Assembly: GCA_016869435.1 (NCBI GenBank)
Contig: VGEB01000013.1
Span: forward strand, 1-45,398
DNA length: 45,398 nt
Reading direction: 5' to 3'
From: Alphaproteobacteria bacterium
GTDB taxonomy: Bacteria; Pseudomonadota; Alphaproteobacteria; Rhizobiales; Beijerinckiaceae
Shown here: positions 27,538 through 35,547 of the stretch, piece by piece
How the letters are laid out: the number at the start of each line of letters is the position of its first letter
Numbering within the stretch: the stretch's first letter is position 1
Program-made: the position numbers and the translations under genes
Notes under the pieces: generated by a model
Database searches by the model: none
Told to the model about the DNA's origin: nothing
The model's input: the letters and a program-made list of their open reading frames with translations, nothing else

Positions 27538-28409
27538 CAATCGACGCGCTTGCCGACTCGGCGACGCTGCGGACCCGCGCCATCGCCACCAAGAGCTCCT
27601 TCTATCTGGCGATGCGCATCCTGGAGCCGCCGCGCCGCGACGCCATGTTCGCGATTTACGCCTTCTGCCGCGCGGTCGACGACATCGCCGACGATGAAGG
27701 CGATCGCGCTTTACGTCGCGCCGCGCTCGACCAGTGGCGCGCCGACCTCGACGAGCTCTACGCCGGCCGCATCCGCGCCCGCGTGAGTTTTCTTGCCGAA
27801 CCTGTCCGCCGTTTCCGGCTCGACCGCACTGATTTCGAATCGGTGATCGACGGAATGGCGATGGACGTCGAGGAGGATATTTGTGCGCCGGAGTGGGAAA
27901 AGCTCGAACTTTATTGCGATCGGGTCGCGAGCGCCGTCGGACGGCTGTCGGTGCGCGCGTTCGGTCTCGTCGACGAGGAGCCAAGCGCCGACTGCGAACT
28001 GCCGACCGGACCGAAACTGCTCGCCTATCACCTCGGCAGGGCGCTGCAGCTCACCAACATTTTGCGCGACCTCGACGAAGACGCCGCGCGCGGGCGGCTG
28101 TATCTGCCGCGCGAGGCGCTCCAATCCGCCGGCGTGACGAGCTTTGCTCCGCACGCCGTGCTGTCGCATCCCTCGCTCGATGAGGTTTGCGCGCCGGTCG
28201 TTCTGCGCGCGCGCGAACATTATGATCAGGCGGATCTGGTGATGGCCGGCCTGCCAAAGCGCGCGGTGAAAGCGCCCTATCTGATGGCCGCGGGCTATCG
28301 CTCAATCCTCGACGGTCTCGCCTCCCGAGGCTTCTCGCCGCCGCGCGCGCCGGTGCGGGCGTCGCGCCTCAAGCTGATCGGCGCCTTGCTGCGGCACGCC
28401 TTCACGTGA
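27534..28409 (+). CDS. hpnD: Presqualene diphosphate synthase HpnD
   Basis: The 291-residue protein has the two Asp-rich motifs of squalene/phytoene synthases in their classical form: YAFCRAVDDIADDEGD at about 40-55 and LTNILRDLDEDAARGRLYLP at about 172-191. It condenses two farnesyl diphosphates into presqualene diphosphate. It overlaps both hpnC and hpnE by four bases. Together HpnC/D/E replace the single eukaryotic-type squalene synthase. Confidence 0.96.
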   Translation: MTIDALADSATLRTRAIATKSSFYLAMRILEPPRRDAMFAIYAFCRAVDDIADDEGDRALRRAALDQWRADLDELYAGRIRARVSFLAEPVRRFRLDRTDFESVIDGMAMDVEEDICAPEWEKLELYCDRVASAVGRLSVRAFGLVDEEPSADCELPTGPKLLAYHLGRALQLTNILRDLDEDAARGRLYLPREALQSAGVTSFAPHAVLSHPSLDEVCAPVVLRAREHYDQADLVMAGLPKRAVKAPYLMAAGYRSILDGLASRGFSPPRAPVRASRLKLIGALLRHAFT

Positions 28410-29647
28410 GCCAAACGATTCATGTCGTCGGCGCGGGCCTCGCCGGCCTCGCCTGCGCGCTGCGCCTTGCTGACGCCGGACGGCGCGTCGCGCTCTATGA
28501 AGCGGCGCGGATGGCGGGGGGACGCTGCCGCTCCTATTTCGACGCGACGCTCGGCCTGACGATTGACAACGGCAATCATCTGCTGCTCTCCGGCAATGTC
28601 GCGGCGCGCGATTACGCGAAGCGCATCGGCGCCAGCGACGCGCTCGTCGGCCCCGACGAATGCGCGTTCGATTTTCTCGACGCGCGTACGGGCGAACGCT
28701 GGAGGCTGCGTCCCAACGCCTCGCGCGTTCCCTGGTGGATATTCGTCGCAAACCGCCGCGTCCCCGGCGCCGGACCGCTCGCCTATTTCGACGCCGGCAG
28801 GCTGCTCTTCGCCAGGGAGGGCGCGACCATCGGCGAAACCATGCGCTGCCACGGCCCGCTGTGGGAGCGGCTTTGGCGCCCGGTTCTGCTCTCGGCGCTA
28901 AATGCCGAGCCTGAAGAGGCGACCGCCACGCTCGCGGGCGCCGTGCTGCGCGAGACGCTCGCGGCGGGCGGCGACGCCTGCCGGCCGCTGGTGGCGAAGG
29001 GCGGCCTCGGCGACGCCTTAATCGAACCGGCGCTGCGCACGCTTCGCGCCAAAGGCGTCGAGCCGCGTTTCGGCGCGCGCCTGCGGGAAATCTCGTTCAA
29101 CGAGTCGCGCGTCGCCGCGCTGCGCTTCGGCGAGACCGCCGTGACGCTTGAGCAAGGCGACGCAGTCGTCCTCGCGGCGCCGCCGTGGATTGCGCAGGAG
29201 CTGATTCCCGGCCTCGTCGCTCCGGACGATTTTCGCGCGATTCTCAATGCGCATTTCAAGATCGCGCCGCCGCCGGGCCAGCCGCTGCTGCTCGGCATGA
29301 TCGGAACGCTCACCGAATGGCTGTTCGCCTTCGACGACCGCCTGTCAGTGACGATCAGCGGCGCCGATCGCTTGATCGACGAGTCACGCGAAACGCTTGC
29401 GACAAAAATCTGGGCGGAAGTTTCAGCCGCGACCGGGCTGTCGCCCGAGCCGCCGCCTTGGCAGATCGTGAAGGAAAAGCGCGCCACCTTCGCCGCCACG
29501 CCGGCCCAGGAAAGGCGCCGGCCCGACCCGAAGACGGCGTGGGGCAATCTCTGGCTCGCCGGCGACTGGACGAATACCGGCCTCCCGGCGACAATCGAGG
29601 GCTCGATACGCTCGGGCTATAAGGCGGCGGCGTTGGCGGGCGCCTGA
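28406..29647 (+). CDS. hpnE: Hydroxysqualene dehydroxylase HpnE
   Basis: The 413-residue flavoprotein begins with the dinucleotide fold HVVGAGLAGLACALRLADAG and GGRCRSYFD. It ends with the FAD-binding WLAGDWTNTGLPATIEGSI. In the known pathway it reduces hydroxysqualene to squalene. The GTG start at 28406 overlaps the hpnD stop. It is the last of the coupled trio; squalene then goes to the cyclase encoded at 31386. Confidence 0.95.
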   Translation: MSQTIHVVGAGLAGLACALRLADAGRRVALYEAARMAGGRCRSYFDATLGLTIDNGNHLLLSGNVAARDYAKRIGASDALVGPDECAFDFLDARTGERWRLRPNASRVPWWIFVANRRVPGAGPLAYFDAGRLLFAREGATIGETMRCHGPLWERLWRPVLLSALNAEPEEATATLAGAVLRETLAAGGDACRPLVAKGGLGDALIEPALRTLRAKGVEPRFGARLREISFNESRVAALRFGETAVTLEQGDAVVLAAPPWIAQELIPGLVAPDDFRAILNAHFKIAPPPGQPLLLGMIGTLTEWLFAFDDRLSVTISGADRLIDESRETLATKIWAEVSAATGLSPEPPPWQIVKEKRATFAATPAQERRRPDPKTAWGNLWLAGDWTNTGLPATIEGSIRSGYKAAALAGA

Positions 29648-29706
29648 CCACGAGCCGGCTTCGGCGGTTCGATTAAATCGATCATTGGCCGGGCCGGAGA
29701 AACTCA

Positions 29707-30141
29707 ATGGTGAAAAACTTCGACCATCTGACGATCGTGGTTCGCGACGTTCCCGCCGCCAAGAAATTCTTCGCGGCGCTGGGCTTCGCCGAGGCGATGT
29801 CGGTGGTTATCTCCGGCCCGCCTTTTGACAACTACATGGGCGTTCCAGGCATCGAGGCCGAACACGTCACTCTGGTTCTGGAGAATGTTTCGCCGCGAAC
29901 GGAAATTCAGCTGCTCAAATATCTCTACCCTGAGCCCCTGCCCGATCCCGCCATTCGCGATCTGCATCGGATCGGCTTCAACCACGTGTGCTTCGCGGTC
30001 GACGATATTGAAGCCGAGGTCGCGAAAATCCGTGCGGCCGGCTTTCAGACGCGAAACGAGGTCATGAATTTCCACTCCCGCAAGCTGGTCTTCATCGAAG
30101 GGCCTGAGGGCGTCACGGTCGAACTGGCGCAGTGGGTGTGA
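29707..30141 (+). CDS. Glyoxalase/VOC-superfamily protein
   Basis: The 144-residue protein has the paired beta-alpha-beta-beta-beta layout of vicinal oxygen chelate proteins: FDHLTIVVRDVPAAKKFFAALGF at about 4-26, then IGFNHVCFAVDDIEAEVAKI at about 90-109, and GPEGVTVELAQW at the end. Plausible metal ligands are His6, His94 and Glu140. The substrate is unknown. It lies between hpnE and the minus-strand unknown gene, with no known hopanoid link. Confidence 0.85.
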   Translation: MVKNFDHLTIVVRDVPAAKKFFAALGFAEAMSVVISGPPFDNYMGVPGIEAEHVTLVLENVSPRTEIQLLKYLYPEPLPDPAIRDLHRIGFNHVCFAVDDIEAEVAKIRAAGFQTRNEVMNFHSRKLVFIEGPEGVTVELAQWV

Positions 30142-30158
30142 ATCACCGCGCCGCGAAC

Positions 30159-30175
30159 GGGCGCAGATTGCGCCC
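30159..30175. terminator. Hairpin between convergent genes
   Basis: GGGCGCA-GAT-TGCGCCC forms a perfect 7-bp stem between the ends of the VOC gene and the minus-strand unknown gene. There is no T-run on either side, so termination is only likely, not shown. Confidence 0.4.
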
Positions 30176-30189
30176 GCCGCTCGTCAAAA

Positions 30190-30831
30190 TTACGCAGCCT
30201 TCTTTTGCCGCTCGGCGATGTAAGCCGTCGCTTTTTCAACCGCGACGGCGATCTGCTTCTGCACGACCGGCGAATATTCCTTCGCCTTGAGCAGGCCCCG
30301 CTGCAGTTCGCTCAACGCCTTTTTCGTCAGCGGATGCGTCTTCAGCTTCGTCCACTCGGCCTGCACGTCGAGATCCGCGAGCCAGGCGAGCGTCTTCTCG
30401 GTCAGCGGATGCGCTTTAAGCTTCGCGATCGTGGCCTTCACGTCGATCGTCGAAAGATAGGCCAGCGCCGCCTTCGAACCGGCTTCGGCATGCTTGCGCG
30501 CGACAGGCAGATATTCGACGAACTTTTCGGCGCCGCGCGTCGTCGCGCGGACCGCGATCTCGGTCACCGCATTCGCCTTCAGCAGAGAGTAGACTCTCGC
30601 GTTCAGCTTGCGCAGCTCTAATTCGAGCCGCTGGATCGTATATTCCTGCTGCCTAAGCTCATTGGCGGCGCGCTCGTGCAGCGCGCCGACCCGCTCCGCC
30701 TCCATCGTGACGCGCGCCAGCTCGATCTCGAGCGCGCTGACATGATCCTTGATGGCGTCGACCATCTCAAACGAAAACTTGCCGGCCGCGAGGTCGGCCA
30801 ATGCGCGTTTGCCTTCGGGTTTCATAGCCAT
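30190..30831 (-). CDS. Coiled-coil protein of unknown function with a 25-residue tandem repeat
   Basis: The 213-residue protein has no signal or membrane segment. Residues 20-85 form a likely coiled coil (KDHVSALEIELARVTMEAER, YTIQRLELELRKLNARV). Residues 124-148 and 149-173 are two copies of a unit centred on KLKxHPLTxKxL. The ribosome site GGAAGGA supports the ATG at 30831. I do not recognise the family. Its place inside the split hopanoid cluster may be accidental. The composition and repeats suggest a scaffolding or structural role, which is a guess. Confidence 0.75.
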   Translation of the reverse strand: MAMKPEGKRALADLAAGKFSFEMVDAIKDHVSALEIELARVTMEAERVGALHERAANELRQQEYTIQRLELELRKLNARVYSLLKANAVTEIAVRATTRGAEKFVEYLPVARKHAEAGSKAALAYLSTIDVKATIAKLKAHPLTEKTLAWLADLDVQAEWTKLKTHPLTKKALSELQRGLLKAKEYSPVVQKQIAVAVEKATAYIAERQKKAA

Positions 30832-30995
30832 GCCTATCCTTCCAACGCCGCCCCAAAGACCATCGGCGGCGGAGGGTTAAAACTTCGTTTCGATTGGGCG
30901 AAAACCGAATGTTTTTCCGATGATCCGATATTCGCCGAGGGTCCGCGCTTGGCGCCTTCCCGAAAGGCCGCTGCGGTCGCCGAGCCAGGCGCGAC

Positions 30996-31022
30996 TTGAC
31001 GATATAGTCAATTCACTATAAC
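30996..31022 (+). promoter_or_regulatory. Promoter with palindromic operator of the XRE gene
   Basis: TTGACG (30996-31001) and TATAAC (31017-31022) form a promoter with a short 15-bp spacer. The perfect inverted repeat TATAGT-CAATTC-ACTATA (31003-31020) fills the space between the boxes and enters the -10. The XRE protein encoded just downstream is the obvious candidate to bind it. Confidence 0.6.
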
Positions 31023-31066
31023 CAATGCGCGCGGCGCGACCCTCACGCCTTTCCACAAGCCAAATC

Positions 31067-31336
31067 ATGATCGAAGACTCGACCGCCGCTCAAGCGGCGC
31101 CTGCCGACGACCACTTCCTGAAGGCGCAACTTGTCCGCAAGATCGACGCGCTGCTGAAGGAGCGGGGATTGAAACAGGTGCAAGCCGCCGAACTTTTCGG
31201 CGTCAAGCAGCCCGACATATCGAAGCTGCTGCACGGCGACTTCAGGCAATTCTCCCTGGAGCGGCTGCTGCGCTTTCTCGTCGCCCTCGGACAGGATGTC
31301 GAAATCGTCGTGAAGCCGCGCCGCCAATCAGTCTAG
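31067..31336 (+). CDS. Small XRE-family helix-turn-helix regulator, antitoxin-like, without a toxin
   Basis: The 89-residue protein has one HTH domain (LKQVQAAELFGVKQPDISKLLHGDFRQFSLERLLRFL at about 37-73) and a short tail ending EIVVKPRR. This form is typical of the antitoxin half of RelE-like pairs. No toxin frame is present on either side; the genes before and after are unrelated. I chose the ATG at 31067 because the predicted -10 box (31017-31022) puts the transcript start downstream of the alternative ATG at 31025. It could repress itself and, as the gene just before shc, perhaps affect hopanoid genes. Confidence 0.75.
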   Translation: MIEDSTAAQAAPADDHFLKAQLVRKIDALLKERGLKQVQAAELFGVKQPDISKLLHGDFRQFSLERLLRFLVALGQDVEIVVKPRRQSV

Positions 31337-31339
31337 CCC

Positions 31340-31356
31340 GCGACGCTCAGCGTCGC
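31340..31356 (+). other. Hairpin just before shc
   Basis: GCGACGC-TCA-GCGTCGC is a perfect 7-bp stem 4 bp after the XRE stop and 30 bp before the shc ATG. There is no T-run. It may weaken read-through or affect shc translation; either role is inferred. Confidence 0.35.
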
Positions 31357-31385
31357 CTGACCGGAAACGTCACAAGGAATTTGCA

Positions 31386-33359
31386 ATGAACGTCGCCGCG
31401 CGCATTGACGACAATTTCGCCGCCGTTTCGACCGACGCGCTGGAGGCGAGCATCCGCAGCGCCAAAGGCGCTCTGATGTCGCTGCGCAAGGACGACGGAC
31501 ATTTCTGCTTCGAGCTCGAGGCCGACACCACGATACCGGCCGAATATGTCTTGATGCGCCATTTCCGCGCCGAGCCGGTCGACGCCGAACTCGAACGCAA
31601 GATCGGCGTCTATCTGCGCCGCAGCCAGGGCGACCACGGCGGCTGGCCGCTTTTTCAGGACGGGCGTTTCAACATCAGCGCCAGCGTCAAAGCCTATTTC
31701 GCGCTCAAGATGATCGGCGACGACATCGACGCGCCACACATGGCGCGCGCCCGCGAAGCGATCCTCGCCTATGGCGGCGCGGCGAAGAGCAATGTCTTTA
31801 CCCGCGCGCTGCTTGCGCTTTACGGCGAAATTCCCTGGCGCGGCGTGCCGGTGATGCCGGTCGAAATCATGCTGCTGCCGAAGTGGTTCCCCTTCCACCT
31901 CGACAAAATCTCCTACTGGGGCCGCACCGTTCTGGTGCCGCTCCTCGTGCTGATGACGAAAAAGCCGCGGGCGAAGAATCCAAAGAACATTCACATTGCC
32001 GAACTCTTCACGACGCCGCCGGAAGAGGTGAAGGTCTGGCCGAAGGGCGAACACCAGACCTGGCCCTGGGCCCATATTTTCGGCGAGGTCGACAAACTGC
32101 TGCGGTTGATCGAACCGCATATGCCCAAGGGGCCGCGCGAGCGCTCGGTCGAGCGCGCCGAAAAATGGACGACGGAACGTCTCAACGGCGTCGACGGGCT
32201 CGGCGGCATCTTTCCGTCGATGGTCAACAGCCTGCTGATGTATGACGTGCTCGGCGTCGCAGACGATGACACGCGCAAGAAAGAGGCGCGCGAATCGATC
32301 GAGCGGCTGCTTGTCGTCAACGAGACAGAAGCCTACTGCCAGCCCTGCGTATCGCCGGTGTGGGACACCTGCTTGGCGGCCCATACGCTGCTTGAAACCG
32401 GCGACGAAGACGCCCGCAATTTGGCCCAGGCCGCTTGTGAATGGCTCGCGCCATTGCAGGTGCTCGACGTTGAGGGCGACTGGGCGGCGACTCGGGCCGA
32501 CGTTCGGCCCGGCGGATGGGCGTTCCAATACGCCAACGCCTATTATCCGGACGTCGACGACACGGCGGTCGTGGTCACAGCGATGGACCGGCTGACGGCG
32601 AATGACGCGTCCCGTCCCTATGACGAGCGCATCGCCCGAGCCAAGGAATGGATCATCGGCATGCAGTCGAAAAACGGCGGCTGGGGCGCCTTCGACGCCG
32701 ACAACACCTACCATTATCTCAACCACATCCCCTTCGCCGATCACGGCGCGCTCCTCGATCCGCCGACGGCGGACGTCTCGGCGCGCTGCGTCTCCATGCT
32801 GGCGCAGCTCGGCGACACGATCGACACAAGCGACTGTCTCAGGCGCGGCGTCGATTATCTGCTCAAGGAGCAGGAGAAGGACGGCAGCTGGTTCGGCCGT
32901 TGGGGCGCGAATTACATCTATGGAACCTGGTCGACGCTTTGCGCGCTCAACGCCGTCGCCCTGCCCCACGATCATGACGCCTATCGTCGCGCCGTCGCCT
33001 GGCTCGTCGCCATTCAGAACGACGACGGCGGTTGGGGCGAGGACCTTTCAAGCTACAAGCTCGATTACACAGGCTACGAACAGGCGCCCTCGACCGCGTC
33101 GCAAACGGCCTGGGCGCTGCTCGGGCTGATGGCCGCGGGCGAGGTCGACCATCCGGCCGTCGCACGGGGAATCGCTTATCTGCAATCGACGCAAAGCGAC
33201 GGCGGCCTGTGGAACGAAGCGCGATTCACCGCCACGGGTTTTCCGCGCGTCTTCTATCTGCGCTATCATGGCTATAGGAAATTTTTCCCGCTCTGGGCGC
33301 TGGCGCGCTATCGCAATTTGAAGCGCGCCAACAGCAAGCGCGTGCAGGTGGGGCTCTAA
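31386..33359 (+). CDS. shc: Squalene-hopene cyclase
   Basis: The 657-residue membrane-associated enzyme cyclises squalene to hopene and diplopterol. It has the catalytic DVDD motif (Asp389-Asp392, in YPDVDDTAVV) and many QW-type repeats (QSKNGGWGAFDADN, QEKDGSWFGRWG, IQNDDGGWGED, QSDGGLWNE). The length is that of the bacterial family. AAGGA precedes the ATG at 31386. It lies 50 bp after the XRE gene and 40 bp before hpnG; hpnB-E upstream supply squalene. Confidence 0.98.
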   Translation: MNVAARIDDNFAAVSTDALEASIRSAKGALMSLRKDDGHFCFELEADTTIPAEYVLMRHFRAEPVDAELERKIGVYLRRSQGDHGGWPLFQDGRFNISASVKAYFALKMIGDDIDAPHMARAREAILAYGGAAKSNVFTRALLALYGEIPWRGVPVMPVEIMLLPKWFPFHLDKISYWGRTVLVPLLVLMTKKPRAKNPKNIHIAELFTTPPEEVKVWPKGEHQTWPWAHIFGEVDKLLRLIEPHMPKGPRERSVERAEKWTTERLNGVDGLGGIFPSMVNSLLMYDVLGVADDDTRKKEARESIERLLVVNETEAYCQPCVSPVWDTCLAAHTLLETGDEDARNLAQAACEWLAPLQVLDVEGDWAATRADVRPGGWAFQYANAYYPDVDDTAVVVTAMDRLTANDASRPYDERIARAKEWIIGMQSKNGGWGAFDADNTYHYLNHIPFADHGALLDPPTADVSARCVSMLAQLGDTIDTSDCLRRGVDYLLKEQEKDGSWFGRWGANYIYGTWSTLCALNAVALPHDHDAYRRAVAWLVAIQNDDGGWGEDLSSYKLDYTGYEQAPSTASQTAWALLGLMAAGEVDHPAVARGIAYLQSTQSDGGLWNEARFTATGFPRVFYLRYHGYRKFFPLWALARYRNLKRANSKRVQVGL

Positions 33360-33399
33360 AAAATTCGAAAGCGGCGGATGCGGCGCGAACGGAGGAGCG

Positions 33400-34131
33400 A
33401 TGACGCGCGATTATAGCCGCAGAAGGACCGCCAAGCTCGACGCCCTCGCGCCGATTCTCGTCGTCGTCGGCATGAAGCGCGAAGCCGCCTGCGTCGACGG
33501 CGAAGGCGTCACGACGCTATGCAGCGGCGCAAATGCAGCGCGCCTCCGACAGCAGCTCGATGCGCTTGGCGGAGCGGAGTTTTCCGCCGTCGCAAGCTTC
33601 GGACTCGCCGGCGGCCTCGATTATGCGCTGCGGCCCGGCCATGTCGTGGTGGCGGACGCCGTCGTCTCGGGAGAGGCGCGGCGCGACACCCATTCGCGTC
33701 TCTCATCGACGCTGATGAAAGGGGCGGCCGCGGCAGGCTGTAAAGTCTCGCCAGGCGCCATCGTCGGCGTCGACGCGCCAGCCATGCACCCCGCCGCTAA
33801 GGCGGCGCTGCGCGAAAGCGCGCAAGCGGTCGCCGTCGATATGGAATCGCATCTCGCAGAAGAATTCGCGCGGCGGCGCAATGTGCCTTTCGTCGCGCTG
33901 CGCGCGATCAGCGATCCGGCGGGGCGCGCGCTGCCGCCGCTGGTCGCCAAGGCGCTGACGCCCGAAGGCGACATAAACGCGTTGGGAGTCGCGCGCGAAC
34001 TCATTCGCGGCCCGCGTCAGCTCGGGGGAATGATTCGCGCCGGCCTCGACTCGCGCGCCGCCTTCGTCTCGCTAGGCCGCTGTGGACCGCTGCTGGGCCC
34101 TTTGCTGCGCCTCATGCTCGCGGAGCTCTGA
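33400..34131 (+). CDS. hpnG: Hopanoid phosphorylase/nucleosidase HpnG
   Basis: The 243-residue protein belongs to the purine nucleoside phosphorylase fold. Features are SFGLAGGLDYALRPGHVVVADAV, the VDMESHL motif (about 146-152) that binds ribose, and ALRAISDPAGRALPP. In the known pathway it removes adenine from adenosylhopane to give ribosylhopane (or its phosphate). GGAGGA precedes the ATG. Its last 60 bp overlap the 3' end of hpnH on the other strand. Confidence 0.92.
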   Translation: MTRDYSRRRTAKLDALAPILVVVGMKREAACVDGEGVTTLCSGANAARLRQQLDALGGAEFSAVASFGLAGGLDYALRPGHVVVADAVVSGEARRDTHSRLSSTLMKGAAAAGCKVSPGAIVGVDAPAMHPAAKAALRESAQAVAVDMESHLAEEFARRRNVPFVALRAISDPAGRALPPLVAKALTPEGDINALGVARELIRGPRQLGGMIRAGLDSRAAFVSLGRCGPLLGPLLRLMLAEL

Positions 34132-35223
34132 AAGCTTGGCGACGTTCTCGTCGAAGACATATTCGGCCGGGCGCTGGTTCTCGAGCGAAATGTCCGGGGC
34201 CAACGGACCTTCGGTGCGCACGCCAAACAGCGCGACGGCGGCCGCCCGCCAGGGGCGGCGGACCGAATCGGCGACGGCGGTCGCCTCAAAGCCGGAATGC
34301 ACCATGCAGTCGGCGCATTTTTCGTAGTTGCCGACGCCGTAGGAATCCCAGTTGGTCTCCTCCATCAGCTGCTTGAAGGTCGGCACATAGCCTTCTCCGA
34401 GCAGATAGCAGGGACGCTGCCAGCCGAACACGGTGCGCAGCGGCATGCCCCAGGGCGTGCATCGGTAGCTGACATTGCCGGCGAGGAAATTCATGAACAG
34501 CGACGATTGGGTAAAGTCCCAGGCCTTGCCGCCGCGTCCGCGACTTAAGATGGCGCGGAACAATTCCTTGGTGCGCGTGCGATTGAGGAAGTGGGTCTGA
34601 TCGGGCGCGCGCTCATAGGCGTAGCCCGGCGAAAGCGTCATGCCGTCGACGCCGAGCGCCGTGGTCGCATCCAGAAACTTGGCGACGCGCTCCGGGTCGG
34701 CGTCGGAAAAGAAGGTGCTGTTGGTGGTGACGCGGAACCCCTTCTCCCTGGCGAGCCTGATCGCCTCGACGGCGCGATCATAGACGCCGTCCTGGCAGAC
34801 GGCGCGATCATGCATTTCCCTGTCGCCGTCGAGATGAATCGACCAGGTGAAATAGGGGCTCGGCTTGAAGAGGTCGATCTTCTTTGAAAGCAGCAGCGCG
34901 TTGGTGCAGACGATCGCGAATTTCTTGCGCGCGATGACGCCTTCGACGATCTGCGGCAGGTCCTTGTGCAGGAGCGGCTCGCCGCCGGCGAGCACGACGA
35001 CGGGCGCGCCGCATTCATCGACAGATCGCAGCGCGTCTTCAACCGACAGGCGCTTGTTGAGAATATGGTCGGGATAGTCGATCTTGCCGCAGCCGGCGCA
35101 GGCCAGATTGCAGCGGAACAGCGGCTCCATCATGAGCACGAGCGGATAGCGCCTCACGCCCGTAAGGTGCTGCTTAAGCAGATAGACGCCGATTTTCGCG
35201 ATATAGCGGAACGGAATGGCCAC
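34072..35223 (-). CDS. hpnH: Adenosyl-hopene transferase HpnH (radical SAM)
   Basis: The 383-residue enzyme adds 5'-deoxyadenosine to hopene, starting the C35 hopanoid side chain. It carries the iron-sulphur motif CNLACAGC (Cys38, Cys42, Cys45), LAGGEPLLH and a C-terminal cysteine-containing SPASM-like part (CADCMVHSG). The product is the substrate of HpnG, which lies convergently; the two coding ends overlap by 60 bp. The opposite orientation means it has its own promoter in 35224-35547. Confidence 0.95.
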   Translation of the reverse strand: MAIPFRYIAKIGVYLLKQHLTGVRRYPLVLMMEPLFRCNLACAGCGKIDYPDHILNKRLSVEDALRSVDECGAPVVVLAGGEPLLHKDLPQIVEGVIARKKFAIVCTNALLLSKKIDLFKPSPYFTWSIHLDGDREMHDRAVCQDGVYDRAVEAIRLAREKGFRVTTNSTFFSDADPERVAKFLDATTALGVDGMTLSPGYAYERAPDQTHFLNRTRTKELFRAILSRGRGGKAWDFTQSSLFMNFLAGNVSYRCTPWGMPLRTVFGWQRPCYLLGEGYVPTFKQLMEETNWDSYGVGNYEKCADCMVHSGFEATAVADSVRRPWRAAAVALFGVRTEGPLAPDISLENQRPAEYVFDENVAKLSELREHEAQQRAQQRSTAA

Positions 35224-35547
35224 GGCTGACCCCTTGGAAACCTGACGGGTTCAAGGCCCGACAGCGCGAGTCGCGGCCGAACGGCCCAGCCGCAGACAGT
35301 TAAACTCGGGCTCTAGCACGAATCCTAGAGTGAGGGAAACTGGGCGCCGCGGCGCACCATGCCGCCGCCGAGCGGCACGTGCGCCGCCCCTGGCTCCATT
35401 CGCGTGGCAGCGTGAAGTTAGCGGCCGCGCCCTTGCGCGGGAGCGCAAATCCGTCTCAATTCGCCCGCAGCTTCAACAACCGAAAATTCAAATCGAGGGA
35501 GCGGACATGGGCAGCCGGCCGGTTCCAGCGTCAAGAGCGTCTGCGCG
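35224..35547. promoter_or_regulatory. Divergent regulatory gap between hpnH and the membrane coiled-coil gene
   Basis: This 324-bp gap holds no supported gene. It contains the perfect inverted repeat CTCTAG-CACGAATC-CTAGAG (35311-35330), about 88 bp from the hpnH start and 218 bp from the plus-strand gene. This could be an operator. I could not place convincing -35/-10 boxes on either strand. Confidence 0.4.

Noticed and set aside
26494-27984. A 496-codon minus-strand frame opposite hpnC and hpnD
   Set aside because: It is the antisense of two well-recognised, overlapping hopanoid genes; no motif supports it.
31347-32975. A 542-codon minus-strand frame opposite shc
   Set aside because: The plus strand is a full-length cyclase with DVDD and QW motifs; the antisense frame has none of its own.
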